DNA from: Kribbella sp. CA-293567
Lineage (GTDB): Bacteria > Actinomycetota > Actinomycetes > Propionibacteriales > Kribbellaceae
Direction of reading: 5' to 3'
Length of the DNA: 64,000 bases
NCBI RefSeq assembly: GCF_027627575.1
Contig: NZ_CP114065.1
Span: 7,502,001 to 7,566,000 of the forward strand
Shown: piece after piece, positions 21,101-25,922 of the stretch
How the letters are laid out: the number at the start of each line of letters is the position of its first letter
Numbering within the stretch: the stretch's first letter is position 1
Position numbers and translations under genes: made by a program
Notes under the pieces: model-generated
Told to the model about the DNA's origin: nothing
The model's database searches: none
The model's input: only the letters and a program-made list of their open reading frames with translations

Positions 21101-21845
21101 TGCTCCGCACGCCGGCCCCGATGCCGCTACCGACCGCCTTCACGATGCTGAAGATCGGCAGCGCCTTGGTGGTCGGCGCGATCAGGCCGAGACCGGCCAG
21201 GAACAGGTCGAGGAAGCCGGCGTCACCCTTGGCGACGTCGACGATGGTCTTGATGAAGATGGCCAGGTTGACCGCCAGCGCGAGCAGCGCGATCGGGCCA
21301 CCGAAGATCAGCGCCGGGATGATCAGGATGATCGCGAGCCACTTGAAGGCCTCCCAGAACGCGTCGCACTCCGAGATCGGCAACTGGATGTCGGCGACCC
21401 CGTTGATCCGGCCGGCGTACGTCGAGGCCTGCTCGGACTGGTAGTCACCGGCAGCCTTGGCGGCGTTCTTCTGGGTCTCCCGCTCCGGATCGTCCTCGGC
21501 CAGGCCGCGGCCGGCGTTCAGGGCGGCGTCGGCCTTCGCCTGCTGCTCGACCACCACGCCGCGCCACTCGCGCAGCGCGGTCGCCGACGTCTCGAAGGCG
21601 GCCGCGACGTCCTCGACGTGTCCCCGCAGCCGGCCGTCGACCTTGCCGCGGAGCGCTTCGGCCGTCTCGCCGACGAACACCGAGTCGTCGTTCTTGTTCA
21701 TCACGGCCTCGATCGCGGTCAGGATCTCCCGCGCCTTGCCGCCCATCTTCTGGAAGCCCTCGGCCAGCGCACTGATCCGTTCGGGGTCGCCCGGCGTGGG
21801 GTCGCCCCCCAAACCGATCGAATCCCAGTCGCCTGGCCGCGGCAT
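6108..21845 (-). CDS. giant WXG100-like T7SS substrate with four ADP-ribosyltransferase modules
   Basis: A 5245-residue protein; ATG at 21845 has GGGAGGG 5 nt upstream. Order: residues 1-130, helical ESX-like domain with F-V-G in place of W-x-G; about 165-330, hydrophobic segments; about 780-890, N-L-P-G-type repeats; about 1120-3660, four modules of 590-620 residues, each a coiled stretch (FRKPGDTDA-like), a beta-rich part and an ADP-ribosyltransferase core; a fifth, truncated module to about 3660; about 3660-4300, beta-rich repeats (DGGFRVYGADGQAQRYG-like); a long region without recognised domains; hydrophobic segments near 4970 and 5100-5200; and a Pro-rich tail. Each ART core has YRG, S-T-S and Q-x-E. 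I infer a secreted, probably cell-surface or released, polytoxin. No C-terminal nuclease or deaminase motif was seen. Confidence 0.85.
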   Translation of the reverse strand: MPRPGDWDSIGLGGDPTPGDPERISALAEGFQKMGGKAREILTAIEAVMNKNDDSVFVGETAEALRGKVDGRLRGHVEDVAAAFETSATALREWRGVVVEQQAKADAALNAGRGLAEDDPERETQKNAAKAAGDYQSEQASTYAGRINGVADIQLPISECDAFWEAFKWLAIILIIPALIFGGPIALLALAVNLAIFIKTIVDVAKGDAGFLDLFLAGLGLIAPTTKALPIFSIVKAVGSGIGAGVRSIAQTFRQVFSKDFLVNGLLAGLKSMPALANIAIRETGLFVVKNIRNFPVNAANFGNNFGKVALNGIRGLGTGFANLPGTVFRGLGTIGKGIATGAVNTWKFTAAHFGGMQWTRIFLPVAANEIRAFRALGMGHWQSFTSALKVGVVGRGLQGTNVFGMPTVAAVGRGIGAVPIDTAAAGGGWSKFVTELKTPEIRIPLINVKGFEGAAGAGFNAGHAFTAIDDININLGAVKNGDLGISVSPPTTVTPTGLHLPANAGTNIPTSPIATNIPSPHIGAPQMPSNVVGNLVQPQVGTPVLPVHLATGATPPPVHVNAPTMNANGLIADIPSPQLGTPQFNASASFTNVNVQAPGLNNIGSLHVPTPSATSAGLSDLANSAIRNNQPTVSPNFGNLIGDGVTNGFQANHFKVSIDEILNTPTTANFNGLQALNPPAVDRINAALDLVHNPGATSQGVTPPAIHTAKPAGTDVNVNVNLAGADFKTPAPTTIKVDNPGLAGAQNTPTVPTVNIQQVALPNRAVDLHVQPANVHANGQGVTNLPSTNLPTTNLAGTNLPGGTNLASTNLPGPNLPGAANLAGTNLPAPNLPGAANLAGTNLPAPNLPGATNLAGTNLPAPNLPGAANLTTPPLPGGTNLASNVPPTNLAGSLPGGTTIPGNVGVPGHGVNPHASAIPEQLVPVHPQPAPAANNLGTQSLNTPTLNTNLGAHNPGFRDPGYTLAKGADIGNSGIGTNTLASKVDIPLNGLTDRPGAYVRVERTEGGMTSYNLYGGGPDGRMDVLAGGNLRFTDTATGQTTRFDSSGLVLDQGLRLTRTDGVLRPADQILVSRPGGEFRVTSLTGEIAPDVKIRRLDNGGVQLTDPKGTSFHYNAQGKLDHQPLSAAWDADLAAKAGVFRKPGDTDAMVSTKMADFAPVQRAQTHFDNALDNVAVHGHRADGPSTGPAVGDQVHLDLRAAEADLNNAKTAFESKHGLDADGIQQQLDKLTLDSLKERPRLLGGVSKSFDLPGGGGMKFELNGGQVTFSGPKADAFSSSLDGKILTITELGAGGKVAHNWTYSLGFGGRANQIGESFPLNGGMFDGRPISLEGRMGSFDQALVTDLRGNKLPVKLTDDGFVVASPNGPLVYDRSGSFHGGAPAIAGDLPKPVPPANLTDDALTRWNAQADISRTHLTAAAQNRNLDLLMKDVAGGSFTSKKGFEGYVNPQSLKDGTLVSKVHTFDTMAKDLAFKGPEDSITVYRGVSMDPGSAKAGAFTERLPISTSASMKFQDEWAKNGVNSNRVVFEIDVPPGHSKLAMSYPEGYKPVKGDAPEVNASQFEVTLSPTTLVRTGPNRTLDNGVTVIPVQARQIPPSSYHDVINAKWPGLSSETAFGDFVKSFELTALRQFPDLENVAAKSVLSTDGLTHTTTVSKPGFRDELTITVMRDPKADSVRVTVASDGVNKFDQTWSKTDFKHLATDLRGGVLHNNEQFMNLPQPWQWQKAEPFRGEGVSDAQVLQRMDDWTGVEKAQLELDSIKRDFGPQTGRVDGSSNAPSVGDQAKLELQLAEQQLVEAKAVFTQLHNLDADATADWLQMLRTLDLQSHPGLLGGTGRPGRGIDLPGADGVQLVRDGRAFTLAGDGAGSFRLQTGADGNMLVQKLGADDLVLHSWTLKPGFRPSVIGETLTLGDGPLAGKFLDLQGTAGKLDGIVDDVRGGMPVKASGDEIVVARPDGVFKYDRDGFFQGPVAHPGDQLGRPVLPAGLTGENAARWTAQADLSRTHLGEAGSNKAVENLMKDVAGGSFTSKKGYGGFVNPSALADGTLLGKMQNFHSVTQDLLTKGPADNITLYRGVSMDPAAAKADLFTERLPLSTSSTVKFQDEWAKNGVNSNRVVFEIDVPPGHNKLSMSYPDGYKPGAGEAKAWNQDQFEVTLAPTNLVRTGPSRTLDNGITVIPVRAELIPPSAYNDVITQKWPGLSSATAFDDFAKSFELTALRQFPDLQNVTSKSVLSSDGLVNRITVGKPGAQGNDMHITVTRDPQADSVRVTVEADGLTKFDKSWSGPQFSDLATDLRGGVLHNNEQFINLPQPAAWADDVVESAPLDLKGKGKQADLGTAWEDDLAAKTNVFRKPGESDAVVHARMDDFRQVQQAQLNVDRSLQDLAEHGHRFDGTSSDLPVGIQMRIQLGQAEADLSLAKSSFQAKHGMEPDGLQQQLDDLLQQSLKDRPRLPGGAPSQFPVPEGGAMFKLDGTSVSFNGARADAFEGVLDGRALRITETNADGAVVRTLDYELNARNFPILKSDELTLNGGAFDGQRLRTDVDTGRPSNGSTFDAHGNELPTRYYQDNFQVPSSAGAQVYDRGGNFLHIEKTLTGKLAEPVPPMHLAGDDLARWTAQADLSRTHLTAAAKYDHVSDMMVKIREGAFTSKRGFDGYVDPLAQSRQLTNDVRSFNEVAKDVLFDGPVGNTTVYRGVAMDPASAKGSSFVERLPASTSSNWEFQKTWAKDADLTKRVVFQIDVPPGHGKLSMSYPDGYKPGLNEAKAWNQGQFEVTLSPTVLQRTGDSFVQDGMTVIPVRATQIPESRLDALIGAKWPGMSSAAAFDDFARGFDQANLRKFPGMADVTATSKVTDDLVNEIVVSKPGLSGHDLTIRVSRDVDADAVRVTVTADGKTSFNHSWSKEQFGNIATDLKAGTLHDHDLFVSMSKPAAWNKQPLSADWNAELAAQAKVFRQAGDSEATIAVKMEDFSRIRQNEYNLKQAELNAGLHGGRPDGGSSGGGISVGDQVRLDLHAAQADLDVSKLGFKRKYSMDPDQLMDDLGQVAKKPKLPGAGRQFEVPGGGVSYQVENGTVQFTGTRAGEFSGSVSGREITVTQLAANGDTAATWTFRQGFGRPNLTGHTIHLADGPLAGEVANLKGMAGQLDGTLHDGGVWPMKVVGDELFVATPGGPLRYGRDGSFHGPAPTSTAHLPAPVLPANIHGNPVHWTNQVDLSRTHLTAAAENKAVENLMKDVMGGSFTSKRGFEGYVNPLALADGTLIGKAKNFADVTSDLRLRGPDADVTLYRGVSMDPVSARADEFVDRLPSSTSNNIKFQEEWARNGVASNRFVFEIEVPAGHGKLAMSYPPGYQALPDEARAWNQSQWEVTLAPTTLQRTGPNRVENGMTIIPVRAEQIPVSSYESLITAKWPGMSSESAFADFAKSFELDNLRKFTGLETVTSKSVLSTDGLTNTITVSKAGYADDLTITVLRDADADSVRVTVAADGVTSFDKTWSRTDFKHIAADLRGNVLHNSDLLAGRMEPASWKGAPATKSMSEVWEADSLARIDVLRKAGDTDAALTVRIDDFTSVQKAQNDYRAALARYDELGARPDGPSSGLSVGHQARIDLQTAQHNLDVAKQAFDAKHGVQFDGLQQQLDDLLTTSIAERPRLVGGGSAWSSPQPPAGHQVTVGNRTSHFDGQGQLVEEHFGLAGAPDRFVVRQPDGGLELIGDGADDFVVRALDDGGFRVYGADGQAQRYGADGIHLGDGRSVVDGNGLRGDRFVEVDLVNGHRLVDLQGNQVPGQTVDLLPGNGFRVTDGNRSFGYDAAGVRVDAQLHLTGVNNGHALVHPVGGQPHLTGPNAQHLQVQDLPGGSFRVNDAQGNSQRYGPDGVRVNDGLAVVDAQGLQPVRFVEPNPAGGVRLVDATGTPIPNTHTTQLPNGQTMVVDDGLNDVQWFGQNGVRQGTGVQVAHADFPNGQVYLFRAEGGNVSFVDNLGAQLPHQVDVLPGGGFRLTDPGNGIARTFDDAGLAIDRRIPLHQPGIQPNQQLIAVHDVHGNVSLVTRADAPGPGTIELIGNGGYRAVDGGNYRVYDADGAHQAHGVAVTLHGEQGFLEIGAQGAQRVDGAYQPIPGRQPVVNAAAGEITVPRPGGHDVFDLHGVPVRQVTDLDPLGAGQLGGRVTHDQNGIATWTDLHGTAMPTPHRVTVDAQGNARIEVHVAGGSPRNGEYHQYNRAGNLTEQGFPVLDNGRPTPYQYVVDRANSTWTRTGGTGPADGVFQTGKLEVTGVGNGQLKLVSSSAKEVQVFERRWLPGGEILDSFRKTDTLNFGTFNRRTTWATYDNAGGISNWGKREFDTSGFSWRDVDHNGRQVHHYQQGLQKYDNPIAEQIGPMGKAEKEITGHVLATRGAGDNWTWHRFDADGALVGSGQRTWEKVGDGFTDRVTLQVNGTNTTEIAQQKWGTWNKVDNANQYQEFKLENGAAGLERPGSWEIQGKAGKPVGSGTKLFNDDILSAHRVGEQRPPVWFRDYIQRNPVPEGNVSHVANDARYQIYRWENTGTNNPGHGVRYVGGDESIVDVGLDGRFVRFEGKLHDGTTLKVGNHVEPPTTAHPSTNAQLPWEAGDAKGWRVFDDTSNSWQDFRQLPGPYRQGETPAFTLVRQSMPGGEVREFPELRNNHVWVQRDAHGNLVGSSHQLPAHGPNPPVRYVEATGPADGSRWVWRELDANGTPTGPGGERFHFKGSRDESISWDNSFRDFDAGGNLVRDRHLLDEGRYVESWKSGQNWHSAEFDKFGQRVDAAVTFDRRWSNATGAWAPDWSRGSTHFRDVTPNAAPVPHQVRFETPQHLGDGQPVRVREYHVNAAGNSDQAQWKEFDFDKIVRERAASGTNYLETDKLHGQWKIWDTNGRVVGERSDTGLVFELRDGRLTLTGNEFDFRGAMTEFRGWNARIGDAQRQPWHLHSDWTLDAKTLRPGGDPLRIESNYVSYSRLLTQKMFLTAGTEFMLDYAASLIIMAIIAEAQNRPFNGTDALKALMNAAVGTTLRTAAGTALTETRLGGGLRDLKTTMGNLDGGTLITKRPNNNSSQWGVEFAGNTSVTKWRAGTFDYGLGMMLLPLTAFVNGTMNAAIFGVKGPDGKTVQLTGWQALAEGGMAAATGYAIANSIGMLRTIGMGFGAGRFFQKGGVGELGIGFGLKFFEKGMASLLAPALRASMNPEWSRPAPQPQPAPTPVVTPPSVTVPQPQVTSGGVILPPGVQAPQPSAPTGAP
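10875..11254 (-). repeat. module 5, truncated: coiled segment only
   Basis: The opening of a fifth module (LRKAGDTDA, then SVGHQARIDLQTAQHNLDVA and GLQQQLDDLL) matches the starts of modules 1-4. It runs directly into the beta-rich repeat region with no ART core. Confidence 0.65.
11255..13054 (-). repeat. module 4 of the giant protein (ADP-ribosyltransferase)
   Basis: Arg3286 (LYRGVSMD), Ser-Thr-Ser 3307-3309, Gln3363-Trp-Glu3365. The residue between Gln and Glu is Trp instead of Phe, in the loop that contacts the substrate in known ARTs. Confidence 0.72.
13055..14849 (-). repeat. module 3 of the giant protein (ADP-ribosyltransferase)
   Basis: Arg2693 (VYRGVAMD), Ser-Thr-Ser 2714-2716, Gln2770-Phe-Glu2772. 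The segment around the core is more diverged (for example AKDADLTKRVV in place of AKNGVNSNRVV), so it is an older copy or one under different selection. Confidence 0.72.
14850..16669 (-). repeat. module 2 of the giant protein (ADP-ribosyltransferase)
   Basis: Arg2074 (LYRGVSMD), Ser-Thr-Ser 2095-2097, Gln2151-Phe-Glu2153. It is 590 residues after module 1. DNA of its core (15451-15550) differs from module 1 (17221-17320) at 4 of 100 positions, counted by eye. Confidence 0.75.
16670..18480 (-). repeat. module 1 of the giant protein (ADP-ribosyltransferase)
   Basis: Boundaries are approximate. ART signature: Arg1484 in VYRGVSMD, Ser-Thr-Ser 1505-1507, and Gln1561-Phe-Glu1563. The R-S-E order with Q-x-E matches C3-like or pierisin/scabin-like enzymes rather than the E-x-E Arg-modifying class. 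That comparison rests on known family motifs; activity is inferred. Confidence 0.75.
19241..19440 (-). repeat. 48-bp tandem repeat encoding a 16-residue N-L-P-G unit
   Basis: Four copies in register (a shared GGTT anchor at 19253, 19301, 19349 and 19397, period exactly 48 bp). The unit reads TNLPAPNLPGAANLAG, that is, pentapeptide-like (A/T/P)-N-L-x-x steps with prolines. It lies inside a longer, less regular tract from about 19150 to 19500 and forms a low-complexity spacer between the N-terminal part and the ART modules. Confidence 0.85.
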
Positions 21846-21920
21846 CCGAACCCTCCCTCACGCCGAAGTGGTCCCTCCGGAGAGTCCACGGCTGAGAGCG
21901 CTCCGCGGTTCAGATCCGGG

Positions 21921-21939
21921 CCGGAACCGCCGGTTCCGG
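21921..21939. promoter_or_regulatory. 19-bp perfect palindrome between the giant gene and the ESX genes
   Basis: CCGGAACCG-C-CGGTTCCGG lies centrally in the 173-bp divergent promoter region. Each arm contains GGAAC, a typical -35 core of ECF sigma promoters, reading outwards on both strands. An ECF sigma gene lies at 34913-35422. No convincing -10 was identified, so this may instead be a dimeric repressor site. Confidence 0.4.
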
Positions 21940-22018
21940 GCGGGCGGAAACTTTTTCTGAACCGGTCGGGGGTCCACGGCGTGGTCTAGGCGGAACTGTT
22001 TGGACGCGGAGGTGCCCG

Positions 22019-22915
22019 ATGCCGGACAAACTGAAGATGAACTACAACCTGCTGAACGACGCCAAGCGCGACCTGCATCAGCTGGCCAACGAACTGATCC
22101 CGTCGATGGACGACGACGCCTTCCAGGGTCTCGGCGACGGTACCGGCGACGACGTCCTGGGCAGCAGCGACATCTCGTACGCGGTCTACTCGCTGCACTC
22201 CAACGCGAAGTACACGATGGGCAAGGCCAAGGACGGCCTGACCAAACTGGGTGACTCGTTCGGCTCGGTCGGTGAGGCGTTCCTGCAGTTCGACGCCGAG
22301 ATCGCGCAGGGCATGAACGCCACCAACAGCAGCCTGGCGCTGTCCAACTGGCAGCGCAACAAGGACCAGTGGGACCACCGGCAGTCCCACCTGGACGAGT
22401 GCGTCGGCGACAACCAGCCGGAGTTCTGCAGCGCGACCGATCCCGGCGCCGCCCCGCTCGACCAGACGATCGTCACCGACCGGGGCAACATCCACACCCA
22501 CCTCACCCTCGACGACGAAGGCAACGTCATCAAGGAGGAGACGACCGTCACCTACGACGGCAAGACCTACAGCTCGGTGACCACCTACGGCGACGACCGC
22601 AGCCACATCGTCACCGACAGCACCTATCCCGACGGCAGCACGGTGCACAACGACACCAGGATCGCCGCGGACGGCGGCTCGAGCAGCACCTCCACCAGCA
22701 CCGACACCGAGGGCAAGGTGGACACCACGTCCACCACCATCAACGCGGACGGCAGCGGCACCCAGACCGTCACCGACTCCGACGGCACCACCCAGACCTA
22801 CACCCGGGGCGCCGACGACTGGCGAGGTACCAGCCAGGACTGGGTCGAGACCCCGGAGAGCGTCGAGGAGAACGAAGACGACGACGACACCTTCGTCGCG
22901 AGCGTCGGCGTCTGA
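22019..22915 (+). CDS. ESX-type secreted protein with Thr/Asp-rich C-terminal half
   Basis: A 298-residue protein. Residues 1-120 are helical and resemble WXG100/DUF2580-like substrates: LLNDAKRDLHQLANELIPS, then a DISYAVYSLHSNAKYTM hairpin region. Residues from about 155 are a beta-rich, Thr/Ser/Asp repeat region (VTYDGKTYSSVTTYG, TDTEGKVDTTSTTINADGSG) like RHS-type or wall-exposed repeats. No signal peptide is present, consistent with T7SS export. ATG at 22019 follows GGAGG. It is divergent from the giant gene and 48 bp ahead of the WXG100 gene, so it is probably co-expressed with both. The exact family is not recognised. Confidence 0.7.
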   Translation: MPDKLKMNYNLLNDAKRDLHQLANELIPSMDDDAFQGLGDGTGDDVLGSSDISYAVYSLHSNAKYTMGKAKDGLTKLGDSFGSVGEAFLQFDAEIAQGMNATNSSLALSNWQRNKDQWDHRQSHLDECVGDNQPEFCSATDPGAAPLDQTIVTDRGNIHTHLTLDDEGNVIKEETTVTYDGKTYSSVTTYGDDRSHIVTDSTYPDGSTVHNDTRIAADGGSSSTSTSTDTEGKVDTTSTTINADGSGTQTVTDSDGTTQTYTRGADDWRGTSQDWVETPESVEENEDDDDTFVASVGV

Positions 22916-22963
22916 CCCAACCCACAGTGTGTTCAGCCCAACCCACGAAAGTGAGTAGCAGCC

Positions 22964-23272
22964 ATGGCGTACGACGGCATTAACCTCGACTACGGCAAGA
23001 TCGTCGAAGTCTGCAACCTGATGACGAACGCCCACGACCAGATCTCGCCGATGATCGAGAACCTGCGCACCCGGGTCAACACCCTGGTCGACGACGGCAT
23101 GGTCTTCAAGCAGTCGTCGGAGGTCATCCGGAACACCTACAACAACTTCGACACCTCCCTGAAGGCCGCCGTCAAGGGCATCCAGGACTTCTCCGACATG
23201 TTCAAGTCCATCAAGGAGAACGCGGAGCAGTTCGACCAGGGCATCAGCGCCAGCCTGAACCAGTCGAAGTAG
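22964..23272 (+). CDS. WXG100-family (ESAT-6-like) protein
   Basis: A 102-residue all-helical protein of the right length for a WXG100 helical hairpin: helix 1 IVEVCNLMTNAHDQISPMI, turn VDDGMVF, helix 2 SSEVIRNTYNNFDTSLKAAV. The canonical W-x-G turn is replaced by D-G-M-V-F. It ends in a Ser/Lys tail. It has a strong terminator right behind it and lies 48 bp after the 298-residue ESX-type protein, so the two probably form a partner pair exported by the EssC-like ATPase at 29350-33843. The pairing is inferred. Confidence 0.78.
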   Translation: MAYDGINLDYGKIVEVCNLMTNAHDQISPMIENLRTRVNTLVDDGMVFKQSSEVIRNTYNNFDTSLKAAVKGIQDFSDMFKSIKENAEQFDQGISASLNQSK

Positions 23273-23286
23273 TCCCCCGCACCGCT

Positions 23287-23320
23287 CGAAAGGCCCCAGG
23301 CAACCACCTGGGGCCTTTCG
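23287..23320 (+). terminator. Rho-independent terminator after the WXG100 gene
   Basis: A 14-bp perfect stem (CGAAAGGCCCCAGG, 23287-23300; complement 23307-23320) with a 6-nt loop. It lies between two convergent genes, so it probably works in both directions and separates the ESX pair from the arsenic operon. Confidence 0.9.
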
Positions 23321-23331
23321 CATGCCCAGGG

Positions 23332-24603
23332 CTATCTGTCGGGTTGGTCCGAGGGGCTGCCCGGACTGTTGAACGACGCTGCCGATCGGCTGCCTGGCGT
23401 GAGTGCGAGGAGAACACCTCCAGCCGTGCATGCCGCGGCGACGGCGAGGATGAGTGAGCGGTAGCCGATGGTTGCGGCGAGCACTGCGCCGCCCAGCGGC
23501 GCTGCGGCTCTCGCGACGAGCGTCGGTGTCGCGAGGGTGCCGGCGATGGTGGCGTAGCCAGTCGCACCGTAGCGGTCGAGCAGGATCGCGGGGGTGGCGA
23601 TGGAGGCTACGCCGAAGCCGAGACCGAACAGGACCAGGCAGGTGATCGCACCGCCGATCGTCCGGCCGGAAAAAGGAAGCAGCGCGATCGCGAATCCCTG
23701 GAGGACGAGGATCGCAGCCGTGGTGGTAGCCATTGGCAACCATCGCGCGGAGGCTGTGGCGACCACTCGGCCGGTGACCGAAAGCAGGCCGAGCAGTCCG
23801 GCCATCGTCGCAGCCTGCCCTGGACGGTGACCGAGGGTGGTCAGGTAGAGCACCAGGTGAACTGCGATCACCGCCAGAGCGGCACTGTGCAGCACGAAGG
23901 CCGCGGCCAGCAGCCAGAATCCTGGATCACGCAAAGCCCGTCGCGGCGAAGACGAAGGCTGGTTGCCTGGGGCATCGACAGCGCGCGGCGCCGTACGACG
24001 TAACGCGACCGCGTGCAGTGGCACGGTGATCACCGCGAGAATCAGCGCGAGGACGAGGAGCGTGGCGCGCCAGCCGTAGGTCTCGTCGAGGCGCCCGGTG
24101 AGCGGGATGAAGATCGAACTGGCGAAGCCGGCTACCAGCGTGATCCCGAGCAGGGCGTTGGCGCGACTCTGTGGCGCGGTGACAGCGACCACCACCGCGA
24201 AGGCCGGTTCGTACAGGACCATGGCCGACGCGATCCCGATCAGCACGAACACGCCGTACAGCTGGGCGACGGAGTGAACCTGCGACCAACCGGCGATCCC
24301 GGCGACGCCGAGCAGCGAACCGGTGGTCATCAGCGCGTGCCCGCCGCGCGCGTCGAGCCACCGCCCGACCAGGATCGACATCAGCCCGCTGACGAGTACC
24401 GCGATCGTGAGCGCGCCGGCCGCGGTCGCGGTACTGATCCCGAGATCGCGGCTCATCGGTCCCAGCAGCGCGCTGAACGCGTAGTACAGGACGCCGTAGC
24501 CGACAGTTTGAGTCGCGGCGAGCGATGCGACCAGGCGGCGCGGTACGCCGGTACGATCGCCCGCTCCGGTGGAGCCGGAGGAGGCGATCGTCGCGGGGTT
24601 CAT
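23332..24603 (-). CDS. MFS transporter in arsenic operon
   Basis: A 423-residue, 12-helix major facilitator protein. MFS signature elements such as LVGRWLDARGGHALM (loop 2-3) and LTGRLDETYGWRATLLVLALI are visible. The ATG at 24603 shares its A with the stop of the flavoprotein gene (TGATG), so it is translationally coupled as the last gene of the peptide-peptidase-flavoprotein-MFS operon. Context suggests export of an arsenical or of the operon's product; the substrate cannot be read from sequence. Upstream in-frame extension is antisense-like Arg-rich and was rejected. Confidence 0.85.
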   Translation of the reverse strand: MNPATIASSGSTGAGDRTGVPRRLVASLAATQTVGYGVLYYAFSALLGPMSRDLGISTATAAGALTIAVLVSGLMSILVGRWLDARGGHALMTTGSLLGVAGIAGWSQVHSVAQLYGVFVLIGIASAMVLYEPAFAVVVAVTAPQSRANALLGITLVAGFASSIFIPLTGRLDETYGWRATLLVLALILAVITVPLHAVALRRTAPRAVDAPGNQPSSSPRRALRDPGFWLLAAAFVLHSAALAVIAVHLVLYLTTLGHRPGQAATMAGLLGLLSVTGRVVATASARWLPMATTTAAILVLQGFAIALLPFSGRTIGGAITCLVLFGLGFGVASIATPAILLDRYGATGYATIAGTLATPTLVARAAAPLGGAVLAATIGYRSLILAVAAACTAGGVLLALTPGSRSAASFNSPGSPSDQPDR

Positions 24604-25922
24604 CAGTTGCAGCAGCCGGACTGAGCGGTAGCGGGCTTGTCGTCGAGCACGGTGAGCAGGCCACCGGTGATTCCCGTCGCCAGTCCGGAGGAGCAGACTC
24701 CGGTCTCCGGCAGATCCAGCTGTACGTCGCGCGCGGCCTCCCAGTCGCCGGCCAGCGCGGCGACGACGGAGCGAGCCTGCTCGAACCCGGTGGCCAGCAG
24801 GAAGGTCGGCGCCCGCCCGTAGGACTTGGCGCCCACGGCGTAGTAGCCGGGCTCGGGGTGGGTCAGCTCCTCGACTCCGTGCGGAGGCACGGTGCCGCAC
24901 GAGTGCTGGTTGGGGTCGATCAGCGGCGCCAGCGCCCGGGTGGAACCCATGATCGGGTCGAGGTCGAGCCGCAGTTCGCCGACGATGGCGTGGTCGGGAC
25001 GGAAGCCGGTGGAGTTCACCACCGTGTCGGCGACGACGCGTCGCTCACCGGCCACCAGCTCGAGCCGCCCATCGCCGGTCCGGTCGACGGACTCGATCCG
25101 GAAGCTGCTGACCAGCTCGACCTGCCCCGTCCGGACGAGGTTCTGCAACCGCGACCCGAGTGCCCCGCGCGCCGGAAGCTCGTCCGCGTCGCCGCCTCCG
25201 TAGGTGCGAGCCTGATCAGCCCCGCGCACCACCCAGACGATCTCAGTCCCCGGGACCTGCTCGGCCAGGTCACCGAGGTCGAGCAGCGTGGTCGCCGCCG
25301 AGTGCCCGGCTCCGACCACCGCAGTACGACGGCCCGCGAAGCGGTCGCGATCTCGGCCCAGGACGTCAGGCAGCGCCCGGGCGATCTGAGCTCCCGCGGC
25401 GTCCTCGCCGTGCGCGGGGATGCCCGAACCGCCGAGCACGTTGGGTCGCCGCCAGGTCCCGGCCGCGTCGATCACCGCGGATGCCAGCAGCTCGGACCCG
25501 TCGGCCAGCCGAACCAGGAACGGCGCGTCCTCGCGGCCCGCCGTACGGATGCGGTCGAAGCCGACGCGAGTGACGGCCTGCACGGCCGAGCTGTAGCGGA
25601 TCTTGTCGCTCAGCTGCGGTGTCTTCGTCAGCGGCGCGAGATAGAGGTCGATCAGGTCGCCACCGGTCGGCAGCGTGTCCGGGTCCGGTTCGGTCCAGCC
25701 GCCGGCCTGCTCGAGGAGTCTGCGGGCGGCGCTGTCGATGTCGTAGCGCCACGGACTGAACAGCTTCACGTGCCGCCATTCGTCGATCGCCGCGGCAACG
25801 GCCGGACCGGATTCGAGTACGACGAAGTCGAGCCCGCGTTCGGCCAGGTGCGCCGCGGCGGCAAGGCCGATCGGGCCTGCACCGATGACCACGACCGGGA
25901 GGTCGGGAGTAGTGATGCTCAT
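24603..25922 (-). CDS. FAD/NADPH-dependent flavoprotein monooxygenase, ArsO-like
   Basis: A 439-residue two-dinucleotide-binding-domain flavoprotein: FAD Rossmann motif GAGPIGLAAAAHL near the N-terminus and a second nucleotide site VVGAGHSAATTL around residue 200, as in flavin monooxygenases and ArsO proteins of actinobacterial ars operons. The C-terminus ends SGCCN, a vicinal cysteine pair that could bind As(III). The start at 25922 overlaps the M28 gene stop by 4 nt (ATGA). Family placement is clear; use on arsenicals is inferred from context. Thioredoxin-reductase-type CxxC was not seen. Confidence 0.75.
   Translation of the reverse strand: MSITTPDLPVVVIGAGPIGLAAAAHLAERGLDFVVLESGPAVAAAIDEWRHVKLFSPWRYDIDSAARRLLEQAGGWTEPDPDTLPTGGDLIDLYLAPLTKTPQLSDKIRYSSAVQAVTRVGFDRIRTAGREDAPFLVRLADGSELLASAVIDAAGTWRRPNVLGGSGIPAHGEDAAGAQIARALPDVLGRDRDRFAGRRTAVVGAGHSAATTLLDLGDLAEQVPGTEIVWVVRGADQARTYGGGDADELPARGALGSRLQNLVRTGQVELVSSFRIESVDRTGDGRLELVAGERRVVADTVVNSTGFRPDHAIVGELRLDLDPIMGSTRALAPLIDPNQHSCGTVPPHGVEELTHPEPGYYAVGAKSYGRAPTFLLATGFEQARSVVAALAGDWEAARDVQLDLPETGVCSSGLATGITGGLLTVLDDKPATAQSGCCN

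Noticed and set aside
6108..21845. Polyketide or non-ribosomal peptide megasynthase
   Set aside because: No ketosynthase, adenylation or carrier-protein motifs; the repeats are ART and beta-rich.
7029..21989. Almost 15-kb open frame on the plus strand opposite the giant gene
   Set aside because: It is Arg/Gly/Val-rich with a shadow composition, arises because the sense strand avoids certain codons in GC-rich DNA, and has no domain. The sense frame has an SD, domains and internal repeats.
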